Of a stretch of 43,888 nt of DNA, positions 1-9,653 are shown one piece after another. Origin of the DNA: Lachnospiraceae bacterium (GTDB taxonomy: Bacteria; Bacillota; Clostridia; Lachnospirales; Lachnospiraceae); contig JAUNWX010000018.1 of assembly GCA_030540075.1 (NCBI GenBank), positions 1 through 43,888 of the forward strand. The letters run 5' to 3'. Position 1 is the first letter of the stretch; the number at the start of each line of letters is the position of its first letter. Made by a program: the position numbers and the translations under genes. Under the pieces are notes generated by a model. The model searched no databases. It saw only the letters and a list, made by a program, of their open reading frames with translations, and was not told where the DNA came from.

Positions 1-54
1 TACCGGGTGAACTCCGGACTTACACCGGTTAGAAACGTGCGCCGCCAGGCGCAC
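1..54 (-). mobile_element. Group IIC intron, 5' end only (cut by window edge)
   Basis: Read on the minus strand from position 54, the sequence begins GTGCGCC, the GUGYG start of group II introns. It continues with a short GC-rich hairpin and the TTCTAACCGGTG...AGTCCGG block typical of the 5' end of bacterial introns. The 5' exon is the intrinsic terminator of the transaldolase gene at 61-95, and the intron sits 12 nt past that stem. Insertion just after terminator hairpins is the habit of class C introns. The ORF, domain V and 3' exon lie outside the window. Confidence 0.8.
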
Positions 55-60
55 GGCATG

Positions 61-95
61 AAAAAGGGGCTGTCGCACGAGCGACAGCCCCTTTT
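61..95 (-). terminator. Intrinsic terminator of the transaldolase gene
   Basis: An 11-bp perfect stem (66-76 with 81-91, GGGGCTGTCGC and its complement) closes an ACGA-type tetraloop. It is flanked by five A and four T, so it works on the minus strand after the transaldolase stop and could act both ways. It is also the landing site of the adjacent group IIC intron. Confidence 0.9.
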
Positions 96-102
96 GATTA
101 CA

Positions 103-765
103 TCAGTCCTGCTTGCCAAATACAGCTTCGTAGTCCTTCTTGAAACGCTCGATGCCGATGTCGGTGAGCGGGTGCTTCACCATCTGAAGAAGAACCTTAT
201 ACGGAACGGTGGCGATATCTGCACCGGTCTTCGCGCACTCGACGATATGCATCGGATGACGAACGGAGGCACAGATGACCTCGGTCTCGATGTCCGGATA
301 CATCTGGAAGATATCCTCGATGTCCTGGATCAGGGCGATACCGTCGGTGGAGATATCATCGAGGCGGCCCAGGAACGGGGACACGTAAGTCGCACCGGCT
401 CTGGCTGCAAGAAGTGCCTGGGATGCAGAGAATACCAGGGTCACATTCGTGTGGATGCCTTCCGCAGAGAGTACCTTGACGGCTTTCAGGCCTTCGGTGG
501 TCATCGGAATCTTCACCACCATGTTCTTATGAAGCTTCGCGATCTCACGGCCCTCGGCGATCATGCCCTCGGCATCGGTCGTGCTGGCCTTTACCTCACC
601 GGAAATCGGACCGTCGACGATCTCTGTGATCTCCTTCAGGGTCTCCATGTAATCCCGGCCTTCCTTCGCAATCAGGGAAGGATTGGTGGTGACGCCGGCG
701 ATGATGCCCATGTCATTTGCTTCACGAATCTCATCTACATTTGCTGTATCGATAAAAAATCTCAT
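103..765 (-). CDS. fsa: Transaldolase-like fructose-6-phosphate aldolase family protein
   Basis: This 220-residue protein belongs to the short transaldolase/FSA (MipB/TalC) family, cytosolic TIM-barrel enzymes that transfer or cleave dihydroxyacetone units of sugar phosphates. It starts [13 protein letters not shown], carries TTNPSLI near residue 26, and has the Schiff-base lysine in VVKIPMT (Lys85). The start at 765 was chosen because AGGAGGTGAACCGT lies directly upstream and the family begins with MRFFIDTA; the longer reading frame adds 30 unrelated residues. It lies 120 bp downstream of transketolase on the same strand and ends at a strong terminator, so the pair probably forms a non-oxidative pentose phosphate operon. 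Whether it acts as a true transaldolase or only as an F6P aldolase cannot be decided from sequence alone. Confidence 0.93.
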   Translation of the reverse strand: MRFFIDTANVDEIREANDMGIIAGVTTNPSLIAKEGRDYMETLKEITEIVDGPISGEVKASTTDAEGMIAEGREIAKLHKNMVVKIPMTTEGLKAVKVLSAEGIHTNVTLVFSASQALLAARAGATYVSPFLGRLDDISTDGIALIQDIEDIFQMYPDIETEVICASVRHPMHIVECAKTGADIATVPYKVLLQMVKHPLTDIGIERFKKDYEAVFGKQD

Positions 766-885
766 ACGGTTCACCTCCTGATGAACGTTTTTACCCCGGC
801 GGCCGGGCGAAGTGGTGTCTACCTTCGAAAGGCATGCTTCGCATGCGCTTCCCACCTCGCCGGTGGCGCAGGATCTGAAATCAAA

Positions 886-2871
886 TCAGAGACTGTTTAC
901 GGTTTCCACGACATTCTCTACCGTGAAACCGAAGTGCTTAAAGAGAAGCGAGCCGTTGCCGGACGCACCGAAGCCATGCATGCTGACGACCTTTCCGTCC
1001 AGGCCGACATACTTGTACCAGCCGAAATCGGAAAGTGCCTCAATGGCAACTCTCTTTCGTACGCTGTTCGGAAGTACCGACTCCTTATACGCCGCATCCT
1101 GACGGTCGAAGGCTTCCATGTTCGGCATGGAAACGACACGGACCTTCTTTCCCTGTGCGCTGAGCTCTGCCTTCGCCTTCACCGCGAGTGCGACCTCGGA
1201 TCCGGTCGCAATCAGAATAACCTCCGGTGTGCCCTCACAGTCATCGATGATGTAGGCACCCTTCTCTACCTTCTGTGCATCTGCACCCGGCAGCTGCTCG
1301 AGGTTCTGTCTCGTCAGCACGAGGGCGGTCGGACGATCCTTCGCTTCCAGGGCCATCAGCCATGCACCCTCGGTCTCGGTACGATCGCACGGACGGATGA
1401 CGTCGAAGTTCGGAATCGAACGGAGCATCGCGAGCTGCTCGATCGGCTCATGGGTCGGGCCGTCCTCGCCGACACCGATGGAATCATGGGTCAGTACGAA
1501 GATCTGTGGAATCTTCATCAGCGCCGCCAGTCTCGCCATCGGCTTCAGATAGTCACTGAAGACGAAGAAGGTCGCCACGAAGGTACGAAGACCGCCGTGG
1601 AGGAGCATACCGTTTGCGATACCGGCCATCGCCATCTCACGAACGCCGAAGTGAATGTTTTTTCCTGCCGGTGTCTCGGCGCTGAAGTAATCCTCGCCCT
1701 TCATCTCGGTCTTGTTGGAAGGTCCGAGATCTGCTGAACCACCGAAGAGGTTCGGAAGCTTATCCTTCATGTAGTTGATCACGACACCAGAGGAGGCTCT
1801 CGTCGCCTCCGCCTTCTCTGCCTTTGCGAAGAAGCCGGCATCCGCACGAAGTGCCTTCACATCCTCATCCGAGTGGTAGCGTGCCCACAGCTCCGCCATC
1901 TCCGGGAACTTCGCACAGTACTCGTCGAAGAGCTTTTTCCAGGCATCCTCTGCCGGCTGCTTTGCCTCCGCGAGTGCCTTATAGTGTGCGTATACCTCCT
2001 CCGGTACATAGAACGGCTCCTGAGACGGCCACTCGAGCGTTTCCTTCATCGCCTTTACGTTTTCCTCACCGAGCGGCTCGCCATGGGCTGCTGCGGAGCC
2101 CTGCTTCGCAGGACAGCCGAAGCCGATGGTGGTCTTCACCTTGATGAAGTATGGTGCGGAATCATCCTGAAGCGCCGTATCCAGTGCGGCTGCGATCTTC
2201 TGAAGATCATTTCCATCATCCACCTCGAGGGTTTTGAAGCCGAAGGCCTCGGCACGCTTCACCACGTCCTCACGGAACGCGATATCCGTGGATCCCTCGA
2301 TGGAAATCTTATTGGAGTCATAGAGCACGGTCAGCTTGGAAAGATTCCAGGTACCGGCCAGGGACAGTGCCTCGGAGGAAATGCCCTCCATGAGGTCGCC
2401 ATCACCCGCGATGACGAAGGTACGGTGATTGACGATCTCGTAGCCCGGCTTGTTGAAAATCGATGCCAGGTGCTTCTCCGCTGCGGCCATACCGACCGCC
2501 ATGCTGATGCCGGCGCCGAGCGGTCCGGTGGTCGCCTCGATACCGACCGTGTGACCATACTCAGGATGACCAGGTGTCAGGGAGCCGAGCTGACGGAACT
2601 GCATCACATCCTCCTTCGTGAGGCCGAAGCCGAAAAGGTGAAGCAGGGAATACAGCAGCATGGAGCCGTGTCCACCGGAAAGAATAAAGCGGTCACGATC
2701 CTCCCATGTCGGATCGGCCGGATTGATGTTCAGATAATGTGCCCACATTTCATAGGCCATCGGTGCCACACCGAGTGGCAGTCCCGGGTGTCCAGAGTTC
2801 GCCTTCTGGATCGCATCTGCTGATAAAACGCGGATGGCATTTACCGCCATCGTTTCCATATCTTTCGTCAT
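886..2871 (-). CDS. tkt: Transketolase
   Basis: This 661-residue thiamine-diphosphate enzyme transfers two-carbon ketol units between pentose, tetrose and hexose phosphates. Visible landmarks are NSGHPGLPLG near residue 26, the ThDP/Mg motif GDGDLMEGISSEA, and the pyrimidine-domain block LTHDSIGVGEDGPTHEP. The length is normal for bacterial Tkt. The start at 2871 follows AAAGGTGGAGGATATATC; an in-frame upstream extension of 32 residues has no family similarity and overlaps the promoter. The gene is followed at 120 bp by the transaldolase-like gene and preceded by a clear sigma-A promoter (2939-2967). Confidence 0.97.
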   Translation of the reverse strand: MTKDMETMAVNAIRVLSADAIQKANSGHPGLPLGVAPMAYEMWAHYLNINPADPTWEDRDRFILSGGHGSMLLYSLLHLFGFGLTKEDVMQFRQLGSLTPGHPEYGHTVGIEATTGPLGAGISMAVGMAAAEKHLASIFNKPGYEIVNHRTFVIAGDGDLMEGISSEALSLAGTWNLSKLTVLYDSNKISIEGSTDIAFREDVVKRAEAFGFKTLEVDDGNDLQKIAAALDTALQDDSAPYFIKVKTTIGFGCPAKQGSAAAHGEPLGEENVKAMKETLEWPSQEPFYVPEEVYAHYKALAEAKQPAEDAWKKLFDEYCAKFPEMAELWARYHSDEDVKALRADAGFFAKAEKAEATRASSGVVINYMKDKLPNLFGGSADLGPSNKTEMKGEDYFSAETPAGKNIHFGVREMAMAGIANGMLLHGGLRTFVATFFVFSDYLKPMARLAALMKIPQIFVLTHDSIGVGEDGPTHEPIEQLAMLRSIPNFDVIRPCDRTETEGAWLMALEAKDRPTALVLTRQNLEQLPGADAQKVEKGAYIIDDCEGTPEVILIATGSEVALAVKAKAELSAQGKKVRVVSMPNMEAFDRQDAAYKESVLPNSVRKRVAIEALSDFGWYKYVGLDGKVVSMHGFGASGNGSLLFKHFGFTVENVVETVNSL

Positions 2872-2938
2872 GATATATCCTCCACCTTTACTTACTAAAG
2901 CATAGAACCTGCGCCTGTCTCCAGACATAGCTGGTTTC

Positions 2939-2967
2939 ATTTTAAAACGCAAACGCGGATATAGCAA
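2939..2967 (-). promoter_or_regulatory. Sigma-A promoter of tkt
   Basis: On the minus strand -35 TTGCTA (2962-2967), a 17-bp spacer and -10 TAAAAT (2939-2944). It lies about 70 bp upstream of the tkt start and downstream of the MATE gene terminator. Confidence 0.65.
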
Positions 2968-3002
2968 CTATGTATTTACCGGATACCGCCTTTTGAATGT
3001 TC

Positions 3003-3047
3003 AAAAAAAAGTTCAGTGAAGTCCCCCGGAGAGGTTCTTCACTGAAC
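3003..3047 (-). terminator. Intrinsic terminator of the MATE gene
   Basis: An 11-bp stem GTTCAGTGAAG (3011-3021) with CTTCACTGAAC (3037-3047). On the minus strand it is followed by a run of eight T. It begins six bases after the MATE stop codon. Confidence 0.9.
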
Positions 3048-3052
3048 TTTTA

Positions 3053-4414
3053 TCATGCATTCATACGATACTGTGTTTTCAGCTTCTTCAGGCAGTGATA
3101 GAAGCATGGAATCAGAAAAGCATCTGCAAAGATCCACGCAAGCGGAGACGCAAAGCAGGACGCGATGTAGCCGAGCCACGGAACGAAGACGAAGCCGACC
3201 AGTCCACGGGCCACCATCTCACAGACACCGGCGAGAATCGCGAGGCCGGAGAAGCCCATGCCCTGGATCGTGAAACGCCAGACATTGACGATGGTGAGCG
3301 GAATATAGAACGCCGCATTGCAGACGAGGAAGAGATGGGCATTTGTGATAACCTCGGTCTCCGCGGCATCCACAAACAGCTTCGGAATCTCTCCACCGAA
3401 GAAGATCAGGATCACGCAGATCAGCACCGAATAGACGGAGCCCTGGATCGTCGCGGAGCGTACACCCTCACGGATACGATTGAAGCGGAGGGCGCCTACA
3501 TTCTGACCCGCGTAGGTCGCCATGGTCGCACCGAGGGAATCGAAGACGCAGCAGACGAAATTACTGATACGCTGGCCCGCGGTGATGGCAGCCAGGGCAA
3601 TCGCACCGAGGCCATTCACTGCGGTCTGCAGGATGACGGAGCCGATGGCCGTGATGGAGTACTGAAGGCCCATCGGGATACCCATCGCGAGGAGATTCAG
3701 CACCTTCTCGCTGTCTGGCTTAAGCTCTCCCGCCGCAAAGTGGAGAATCGGGAACTTATATACCATATAGATGAGGCACAGCACGCCACTCAGCCCCTGT
3801 GAGATGACGGTCGCGTAGGCCGGTCCCTCGACCCCGAAACCCATCAGGCCGATGGAGATATAGTCGAGCAGAATATTGAGAAGTGCTGCGAAAATCAGGA
3901 AATAGACCGGCGTTTTCGCATCACCCAGGGAACGGATGATGCTGGCCGTGATGTTGTAGAGAAAGATCGCCGGCGTCCCCAGGAAGATGATGAAGATATA
4001 GTCGTAGGCATAATCAAAGATCGATGCCGGCGTATTCGTGCCGATCAGGATACTCTTCGTCAGTGCACCAATCACCACCGTCATCAGCACGGAAATCGCC
4101 ACCATGAGATAGATGATCTGCGCCACGTACTTCCGAAGTCCTTTAAAATCCTGCGCACCGAAACGCTGCGCGACCGGAATCGCGAAGCCGGCCGTCACAC
4201 CGATGACGAAGCCGTTTACCATGAAATTGATCGCACCGGTAGAGCCGACACCGGCCAGCGCATCGACGCCCAGAAAACGGCCGACGATGATGGTATCCAC
4301 CATACTGTAAAACTGCTGAAACAGTGTTCCGAGCAGCATCGGAATCGCAAATCCCAGAATCAGCTTCGTCGGATTTCCGTTCGTCATATCCTTCATGCTT
4401 GTTTTTGCAGCCAT
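3053..4414 (-). CDS. MATE family multidrug/sodium antiporter
   Basis: This 453-residue membrane protein has about twelve hydrophobic segments in two similar halves. It begins with the MATE N-terminal pattern NPTKLILGFAIPMLLGTLFQQ and YSMVDTIIVGRFLG. Members of this family export drugs or metabolites in exchange for Na+ or H+; the substrate cannot be read from sequence. The start at 4414 (MAAKTSM) is preferred over the in-frame ATG at 4438 because GGGGGAATAT sits just ahead of it. The start lies only 26 bp past the fbp terminator; a promoter overlapping that terminator (4471-4499) explains how the gene can be expressed. Confidence 0.92.
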   Translation of the reverse strand: MAAKTSMKDMTNGNPTKLILGFAIPMLLGTLFQQFYSMVDTIIVGRFLGVDALAGVGSTGAINFMVNGFVIGVTAGFAIPVAQRFGAQDFKGLRKYVAQIIYLMVAISVLMTVVIGALTKSILIGTNTPASIFDYAYDYIFIIFLGTPAIFLYNITASIIRSLGDAKTPVYFLIFAALLNILLDYISIGLMGFGVEGPAYATVISQGLSGVLCLIYMVYKFPILHFAAGELKPDSEKVLNLLAMGIPMGLQYSITAIGSVILQTAVNGLGAIALAAITAGQRISNFVCCVFDSLGATMATYAGQNVGALRFNRIREGVRSATIQGSVYSVLICVILIFFGGEIPKLFVDAAETEVITNAHLFLVCNAAFYIPLTIVNVWRFTIQGMGFSGLAILAGVCEMVARGLVGFVFVPWLGYIASCFASPLAWIFADAFLIPCFYHCLKKLKTQYRMNA

Positions 4415-4440
4415 ATATTCCCCCTGCGCGCATCCCATAA

Positions 4441-4472
4441 AAAAACGGGATCCTGTATTTGATCCCGTTTTT
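4441..4472 (-). terminator. Intrinsic terminator of fbp
   Basis: A 12-bp stem AAAAACGGGATC (4441-4452) and GATCCCGTTTTT (4461-4472) with an 8-nt loop. On the minus strand a T tract follows the stem. It lies 24 nt after the fbp stop and overlaps the promoter proposed for the MATE gene. Confidence 0.88.
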
Positions 4473-4499
4473 TATAGCACTGTTCTTTTTTCGAATCAA
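4471..4499 (-). promoter_or_regulatory. Promoter of the MATE gene, overlapping fbp stop and terminator
   Basis: On the minus strand -35 TTGATT (4494-4499) overlaps the fbp stop codon. A 17-bp spacer follows, then -10 TATAAA (4471-4476), which overlaps the 5' arm of the fbp terminator. A transcript starting near 4464 would lack most of the 5' arm and so should escape that terminator. Confidence 0.55.
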
Positions 4500-6457
4500 T
4501 GTCTCTTTTGCACAATTTCACCCTTCTCGCGGATATCACCGTTGCGATACGCCGTGAGCAGCTCCTCGAGGTCGGCGATCTGACGCTTCAGCTCCTGTCC
4601 ATTATCGGTTTCACCGACGTGGATGCGGTGCTTCATCTGCTCCACGATCTGGATCTCCGGCGTATTCTCGGATCCCTTTCGGAAGCCCTTATGCTCTGCC
4701 AGCGCCAGATGGCGGGAGTTGAAAATGAGTGTATAGCCGGCGATGCCGGTGCGGGAGTGGTAGGCCTTCGAGATACCGCCATCGATGACGAAGAGCTTGC
4801 CGTTCGCCTTGATCGGGGACTCGCCGCGCTTCGTTTTCACCGGCACATGGCCATTCACCACATGGCCCATCTCCGGATCCACACCGAATTCCGCGAAGAT
4901 CCGGTCGACATAGCGCTCTTCCTTCGAGAATTCATAGTAGATGTTAAACTTCTCCACATGTGTATCCGGATCCTCGATGAAGCAGTGCTCGAAAGTCGTC
5001 ATCTTATCCTTTCCGAAGAGCGGTGAGCATGGGCCGCACCACATATACCAGAAAAGGTCCGTGGCGTATATCTTTCCCTTCGGATCATTCTCTCCATTCA
5101 GGAAATAGGCATCGATCGCACGCTCATAGAAGTAATCCATGAGGGCCTTTCCGCCGACGCTGCCCTTCGCCGTCTCGAGCTGCAGGAAGGAGCCGTCCAC
5201 GTTCATCGGGATACAGCCATGGTAGAGGATGTTGTTATTGACGACCTTATACATCGCACCGTTTGTAAAGAAGAAGCGGATGTGCTTCTGGAGCAGCTGC
5301 GAGTGCGTGAAGCTGTACACAAGGGTGTTCATCAGCTCCTTTTCCTTCTCCGTCATCTTATACGGATCCTTCGGGTCGATGGTCGGGAAATTCGTATCCT
5401 TCAGCGGATAGCTCTGTCCGTCGATGGTCACCGTACCCTTTTCATAATCGATCTTATCGAGGAGCATCCGGTGGTCAAGCTTATACTCCGGATGGCGGCG
5501 GATCAGCGCCCCCTCCTCCTTAAACAGGATGATGCTGATGGCCTTACACATCTTCGCGGCGAGACGGGGATCCACCGAGTCGGAGACATTGGTATCCAGA
5601 AGATGCGGCTGGAAGCAGGCACACGGGTCGTCGCCGTACACCTCCTCCGCATACATCGAAAGCGGACGCAGATTGATGCCATAGCCGTCCTCGAGCACAT
5701 CGAAAGAGTTATAAGAAGTGGCGATACGGAGAACGCTTGCGATGCAGGCCGGATTACCGCAGGCGGCCCCCATCCACTCGGCATCATGATTGCCCCACTC
5801 GATATCCACATCATGGAAGCTCATCAGCTCCTCCATGATCTGGTCCGCGTGCGGGCCTCGGTCGAAGACATCGCCGATGATATGCAGATTGTCGATGACG
5901 AGGTTCTGAATCAGCTCCGACAGGGCCACGATGAAATCGTCACCCATATCGATGTCGATGATGGCATCCATGATCCCGCGGAGATAGCCCCGCTTATCCT
6001 CATCATGGCTGTCGAGGTGCAGGAGCTCATCGATCGCGTAGGCATACTGCTGCGGCATCTTCTTACGTACCTTCGAGCGGGTGTACTTCGAGCTGACACA
6101 GCGGCAGATATTCACGAGACGATTGATCGTGATGCGCTGCCACTCCGGCGTATCCTTCGCCTTGTGCGCCGGATCCGAAAGAATGTCTCTCGGATAGTAG
6201 ATCAGGTTCGCAAGCTCGAGCTGCTCCTCCTCCGGGAGCAGGTTTCCAAAGGTTTCATCGATCTTATCACGGACAATTCCGGAGGCCGAGCGCATCAGGT
6301 AGATGAAGGCATCACTTTCACCATGCAGGTCTGAAAAGAAATACTCTGTGCCCTTCGGAAGTGCACAGATCGCACGCAGGTTGATGATCTCCGCACCTGC
6401 CGCTGTAGCCGTCGGAAACTGCTTCGCGAGCAGCTTCAAATAATCAAGATCACGCAT
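4496..6457 (-). CDS. fbp: Fructose-1,6-bisphosphatase, class III (Firmicutes type)
   Basis: This 653-residue protein hydrolyses fructose-1,6-bisphosphate to fructose-6-phosphate in gluconeogenesis and pentose supply. It belongs to the long metallophosphatase-type FBPase found in Bacillota. Metal-binding motifs are visible: FFSDLHGESDAF (Asp43, His45), GDVFDRGPHADQ near residue 196, and WGNHDAEW near 222. The length matches the family (about 640-670). The start is preceded by AAGGGAAGTATT. The gene stands between ftsH and the MATE gene with its own promoter (6537-6566) and terminator. Confidence 0.96.
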   Translation of the reverse strand: MRDLDYLKLLAKQFPTATAAGAEIINLRAICALPKGTEYFFSDLHGESDAFIYLMRSASGIVRDKIDETFGNLLPEEEQLELANLIYYPRDILSDPAHKAKDTPEWQRITINRLVNICRCVSSKYTRSKVRKKMPQQYAYAIDELLHLDSHDEDKRGYLRGIMDAIIDIDMGDDFIVALSELIQNLVIDNLHIIGDVFDRGPHADQIMEELMSFHDVDIEWGNHDAEWMGAACGNPACIASVLRIATSYNSFDVLEDGYGINLRPLSMYAEEVYGDDPCACFQPHLLDTNVSDSVDPRLAAKMCKAISIILFKEEGALIRRHPEYKLDHRMLLDKIDYEKGTVTIDGQSYPLKDTNFPTIDPKDPYKMTEKEKELMNTLVYSFTHSQLLQKHIRFFFTNGAMYKVVNNNILYHGCIPMNVDGSFLQLETAKGSVGGKALMDYFYERAIDAYFLNGENDPKGKIYATDLFWYMWCGPCSPLFGKDKMTTFEHCFIEDPDTHVEKFNIYYEFSKEERYVDRIFAEFGVDPEMGHVVNGHVPVKTKRGESPIKANGKLFVIDGGISKAYHSRTGIAGYTLIFNSRHLALAEHKGFRKGSENTPEIQIVEQMKHRIHVGETDNGQELKRQIADLEELLTAYRNGDIREKGEIVQKRH

Positions 6458-6536
6458 AATACTTCCCTTATAAAACAGATCGCAGATACGCGTTCAGCGG
6501 AGGTCCCCCGCCTGAACGGTATCTATAGTTAGTTTT

Positions 6537-6566
6537 ATTATACGTAAACTAAACCGGTTTTGTCAC
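6537..6566 (-). promoter_or_regulatory. Sigma-A promoter of fbp
   Basis: On the minus strand -35 GTGACA (6561-6566), an 18-bp spacer and -10 TATAAT (6537-6542). The ~75-nt leader contains an imperfect hairpin (about 6489-6518, GTTCAGCGG with CCGCCTGAAC) that does not overlap the ribosome binding site. Confidence 0.65.
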
Positions 6567-6590
6567 CGTTTCAGCAGATTGTTCAGAATT

Positions 6591-6630
6591 AAAAAAGGCT
6601 CGTTACAGTTTTCTCAAACTGCAACGAGTC
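6591..6630 (-). terminator. Intrinsic terminator downstream of ftsH
   Basis: A 15-position stem (6597-6611 with 6616-6630) with one A-C mismatch and one G-T pair, loop TCTC. On the minus strand a run of six T follows. It lies 90 nt after the ftsH stop. Confidence 0.85.
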
Positions 6631-6720
6631 TTTACATGTCTACATATACGGTTCGGTTTTATCATCCGAATTTCTATCCGATGTGCACATCACCCATCCG
6701 TATCCTTTCGGGCAGGATGC

Positions 6721-8793
6721 TCAGGCCTGTGTGCCCGGTGCCACCACGGACGGATCGATCTCCTTCCGGTTCAGGATCTCCATGAACTCTGCACCGGTGA
6801 TGGTCTCCTTCTCATAGAGGTACTTCGTGATCTCATGAAGCTTCGTGATGTGATCACTCAGCAGCTGATACGCCTTATCGTGCTGCTTCTTCACGAGGTC
6901 CACCGTCATCTGATCGATCTTCGTCTGGGTCTCCGGTGAGCAGGTGAGGGATACATCCCCACCGAGGTACTGGTTCTGAACCTGTTCCATCGCCACCATA
7001 CCGATACCGTCCGCCATACCATAGCGTGTGATCATCGCACGGGCATACTTCGTCGCCTGTTCGATGTCGTTGCTGGCACCCGTCGTGCAGGTATGGAAGA
7101 TCAGCTCCTCGGCACAGCGTCCGCCGGTGAGGGTCGCGATCTTGTTCTCCAGCTCCTCCTTCGAGTAGAGGTAGTGGTTTCCTTCGTCCTCGACCTGCAT
7201 GGTGTAGCCCAGTGCGCCGGAGGTTCTCGGGATGATCGTGATCTTCTGTACCGGTGCCGAGTTCTTCTGAAGTGCCGCCACCAGTGCATGACCGACCTCA
7301 TGGTAGGAAACGATCAGCTTCTCCTTATCGGTCATCACGTTGTTCTTCTTCTGGTAACCGGCGATGACGACCTCGATCGACTCCTCGAGATCCGACTGGA
7401 TCACGCGCTCACGACCGGCACGTACTGCACGAAGCGCCGCCTCGTTGATGATATTGGCCAGCTCCGCACCACTCGCGCCGGCGGCGGCCTTTGCGATGGC
7501 ACTGAGATCGACATTTTCCGCCATCTTGATGCCTCTGGAGTGCACCTTCAGGATGTCGACACGGCCCTGGAAATCCGGAAGCTCGACCGGTACACGACGG
7601 TCGAAACGGCCCGGACGAAGCAGTGCAGGATCCAGGGAATCCGGCTGGTTCGTCGCTGCCAGGATGATGATGGCCTTCGAGCTGTCGAAGCCGTCCATCT
7701 CCGTCAGGAGCTGGTTCAGGGTCTGCTCACGCTCATCGTTGCCACCCATCGCACCGTTGCCACGCTTCTTACCGATGGCATCGATCTCATCGATGAAGAT
7801 GATGCATGGAGACTTTTTCTTCGCCTGCTCGAAGAGGTCACGTACCTTCGCCGCACCCATGCCGACGAACATCTCGACGAACTCGGAGCCGGCGATGGAG
7901 AAGAACGGAACGTTCGCCTCACCGGCCACGGCCTTCGCAAGTAAGGTCTTACCGGTTCCAGGAGGGCCGACGAGCAGCGCACCCTTCGGAATATGTGCAC
8001 CGATCTTCGTATACTTATCCGGTTCCTTCAGGTAGTCGACCATCTCGGACAGAAGCTCCTTCGCTTCATCCTCGCCGGCGACATCCTTAAAGGTCACCTT
8101 GTTTCCGTCCTTCGCCTCGTACTCACGGGCGTTCGACTTACCGAAGCCGCCCATGCCGCCGAAGCCACCGCCCGCACCGAGCGAGCTCGCCATACGCTTG
8201 CTGAGCCAGTTGCCGAGGGCCCAGAACAGGAGGATCGGGAAGATCCAGGTCAGGAGGAAATTCAGCAGCGGGCTGGTCTCGACCGGGATCGTCTCATCGA
8301 AGTTGACGCCCTGCCGATAGAGCTCCTGCAGCACCTGTGCCTCGGTGTACTCGTTCTTCAGTCGACCGGTCTGACAGGTGAGGTCCTCACCGTTCACCGT
8401 CGCAACATAGGTGATGGTATCATCGCTCAGGTTCACCTTCGTGATCGCCTGGTTGTTCACCGCGTTCATGAACTCCGTATAGCTCGTCTGGCGGATCGAC
8501 CGTGTCAGCAGCGACGGGAATACGAAGGTATTCAGCAGCAGGATGATGAGAAGCGCGATGAAATAATAGAACATCAGCGGTTTTTTATTCTTCGGCTGAT
8601 AGCTGTTATTTCCGTTGTTCCCACGATTTCCGCCATTCGCGCCGTTCTGACCGTTCGTGAACTGATTAAAGAAATCATTGAAATTGCCGAAACCATGGTC
8701 GTCCTCCGGATGGTTCTGGCCGTTGTTCCCATTTGCGAGATTCATCTGCCTTTTCAGGCGATGCCGCTGGAAAATCTGTACTATATTCCCCAT
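6721..8793 (-). CDS. ftsH: ATP-dependent zinc metalloprotease FtsH
   Basis: This 690-residue membrane-anchored AAA+ protease degrades misfolded membrane and short-lived regulatory proteins. Order of parts: an Asn/Gly-rich cytosolic N-terminus (about 18-70), TM1 (about 74-94), an extracytosolic domain, TM2 (about 176-196), a Gly-rich linker, then Walker A GPPGTGKT (276-283), Walker B IIFIDEID (331-338), the SRH region, and the zinc site HEVGH (498-502). The start at 8793 (MGNIVQIF) follows GAAAGGATGAATCTT. An in-frame ATG at 8835 also has an AGGA upstream, but a likely -10 TATATT at 8848-8853 would leave it almost without leader, so the later start is preferred; this is not certain. The N-terminal extension is longer than in model FtsH proteins. 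Confidence 0.95.
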   Translation of the reverse strand: MGNIVQIFQRHRLKRQMNLANGNNGQNHPEDDHGFGNFNDFFNQFTNGQNGANGGNRGNNGNNSYQPKNKKPLMFYYFIALLIILLLNTFVFPSLLTRSIRQTSYTEFMNAVNNQAITKVNLSDDTITYVATVNGEDLTCQTGRLKNEYTEAQVLQELYRQGVNFDETIPVETSPLLNFLLTWIFPILLFWALGNWLSKRMASSLGAGGGFGGMGGFGKSNAREYEAKDGNKVTFKDVAGEDEAKELLSEMVDYLKEPDKYTKIGAHIPKGALLVGPPGTGKTLLAKAVAGEANVPFFSIAGSEFVEMFVGMGAAKVRDLFEQAKKKSPCIIFIDEIDAIGKKRGNGAMGGNDEREQTLNQLLTEMDGFDSSKAIIILAATNQPDSLDPALLRPGRFDRRVPVELPDFQGRVDILKVHSRGIKMAENVDLSAIAKAAAGASGAELANIINEAALRAVRAGRERVIQSDLEESIEVVIAGYQKKNNVMTDKEKLIVSYHEVGHALVAALQKNSAPVQKITIIPRTSGALGYTMQVEDEGNHYLYSKEELENKIATLTGGRCAEELIFHTCTTGASNDIEQATKYARAMITRYGMADGIGMVAMEQVQNQYLGGDVSLTCSPETQTKIDQMTVDLVKKQHDKAYQLLSDHITKLHEITKYLYEKETITGAEFMEILNRKEIDPSVVAPGTQA

Positions 8794-8888
8794 AAGATTC
8801 ATCCTTTCATGTGACAGAGGAGACCTTTCCTCCATCTGATGTTCCTAAATATAAAGCAGAAATGTGTTAACTATGTGAACGAAGCGAA

Positions 8889-8923
8889 AAAATTAGCAGT
8901 CTTTTTACAAGACTGCTAATTTT
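8889..8923 (-). terminator. Bidirectional-looking terminator after csoR
   Basis: A perfect 15-bp stem AAAATTAGCAGTCTT (8889-8903) and its complement (8909-8923) with a 5-nt loop. T tracts occur on both strands. On the minus strand it closes the copA-csoR operon. Confidence 0.88.
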
Positions 8924-9004
8924 ACTTTTCTTATGTTACATGTACGGAAACAACGCCAGCAGATGTACCGGTGGCACAGGCATCCGGCGAATGCGCTCGC
9001 GGGC

Positions 9005-9319
9005 TTACTTCATCGTTTTCTTCAGAAGCTCGCAGAGCTCGTCCACGGCTTCTTCCTTGCCCTCCCGGATATCATCGACGACGCAGGTCTTTATGTGCGT
9101 CGCGAGCAGCTCCTTATTAAAGGAGTTCAGCGAGGCCTGCACGGCGCTGACCTGCATCAGGACATCCGGACAGTAGCGGTTCTCCTCGATCATCTTTTTG
9201 ATGCCGAGGATCTGCCCGTCGATCCGATTGAGACGCGTCACCAGCGACTTCACCTGTTCCGGCGTCCGCGGCTTGTGTTTCTGTCTTCCGTTTTCATCCT
9301 GTCCACAGCAGCATGCCAT
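9005..9319 (-). CDS. csoR: CsoR-type copper-sensing repressor
   Basis: This 104-residue all-helical DUF156 protein is a cytosolic repressor that leaves DNA when it binds Cu(I). The metal ligands are visible with the textbook spacing Cys50-x24-His75-x3-Cys79 (YCPDV and HIKTC). An extra Cys-rich N-terminus MACCCG is present. The start at 9319 follows AGGAGGTGGAAAC; the longer reading frame adds 24 residues without family similarity. The gene lies 121 bp downstream of copA on the same strand, so it is likely co-transcribed and controls the operon through the palindrome in the copA promoter (12103-12121). Confidence 0.93.
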   Translation of the reverse strand: MACCCGQDENGRQKHKPRTPEQVKSLVTRLNRIDGQILGIKKMIEENRYCPDVLMQVSAVQASLNSFNKELLATHIKTCVVDDIREGKEEAVDELCELLKKTMK

Positions 9320-9440
9320 GTTTCCACCTCCTCCTGTATCCTTCCGGCATCCACGCAGCGTCCCGAGGCCAATGTCATCGCCGGACGGCATATCCCCTCC
9401 CGACCGTCTGCATTGCCCTCCAGACCCTGCGATACAGCGT

Positions 9441-9653
9441 TTACTTTACGATCGATACGAACTCGAAATCGAGGTCCTCGACGACCTTCCGGATCGCCGC
9501 ATCCTCGACCGGCGCGCTCAGCGTCAGCTCTGCGGTACCGCTGGTGTGGGAAACCACGGCCTCCTCGACACCATCGAGCTTCTCGAGGGCCTTCTTCACG
9601 CTGGCCTCGCAGTGTCCACACATCATACCCTTGATATTTACAGTCTCTGTCAT
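9441..9653 (-). CDS. copZ: Possible internally initiated CopZ-like copper chaperone (nested in copA)
   Basis: The last 70 codons of copA form a self-contained HMA copper chaperone, [18 protein letters not shown] onward. The ATG at 9653 is preceded by AAGGAG nine nucleotides upstream, inside the Lys/Arg-rich linker codons. Internal initiation here would give free CopZ in addition to the fusion. The alternative is that the Shine-Dalgarno is a relic of a once separate copZ gene that fused by loss of the copA stop codon. Internal use is inference; the domain identity is clear. Confidence 0.45.
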   Translation of the reverse strand: MTETVNIKGMMCGHCEASVKKALEKLDGVEEAVVSHTSGTAELTLSAPVEDAAIRKVVEDLDFEFVSIVK

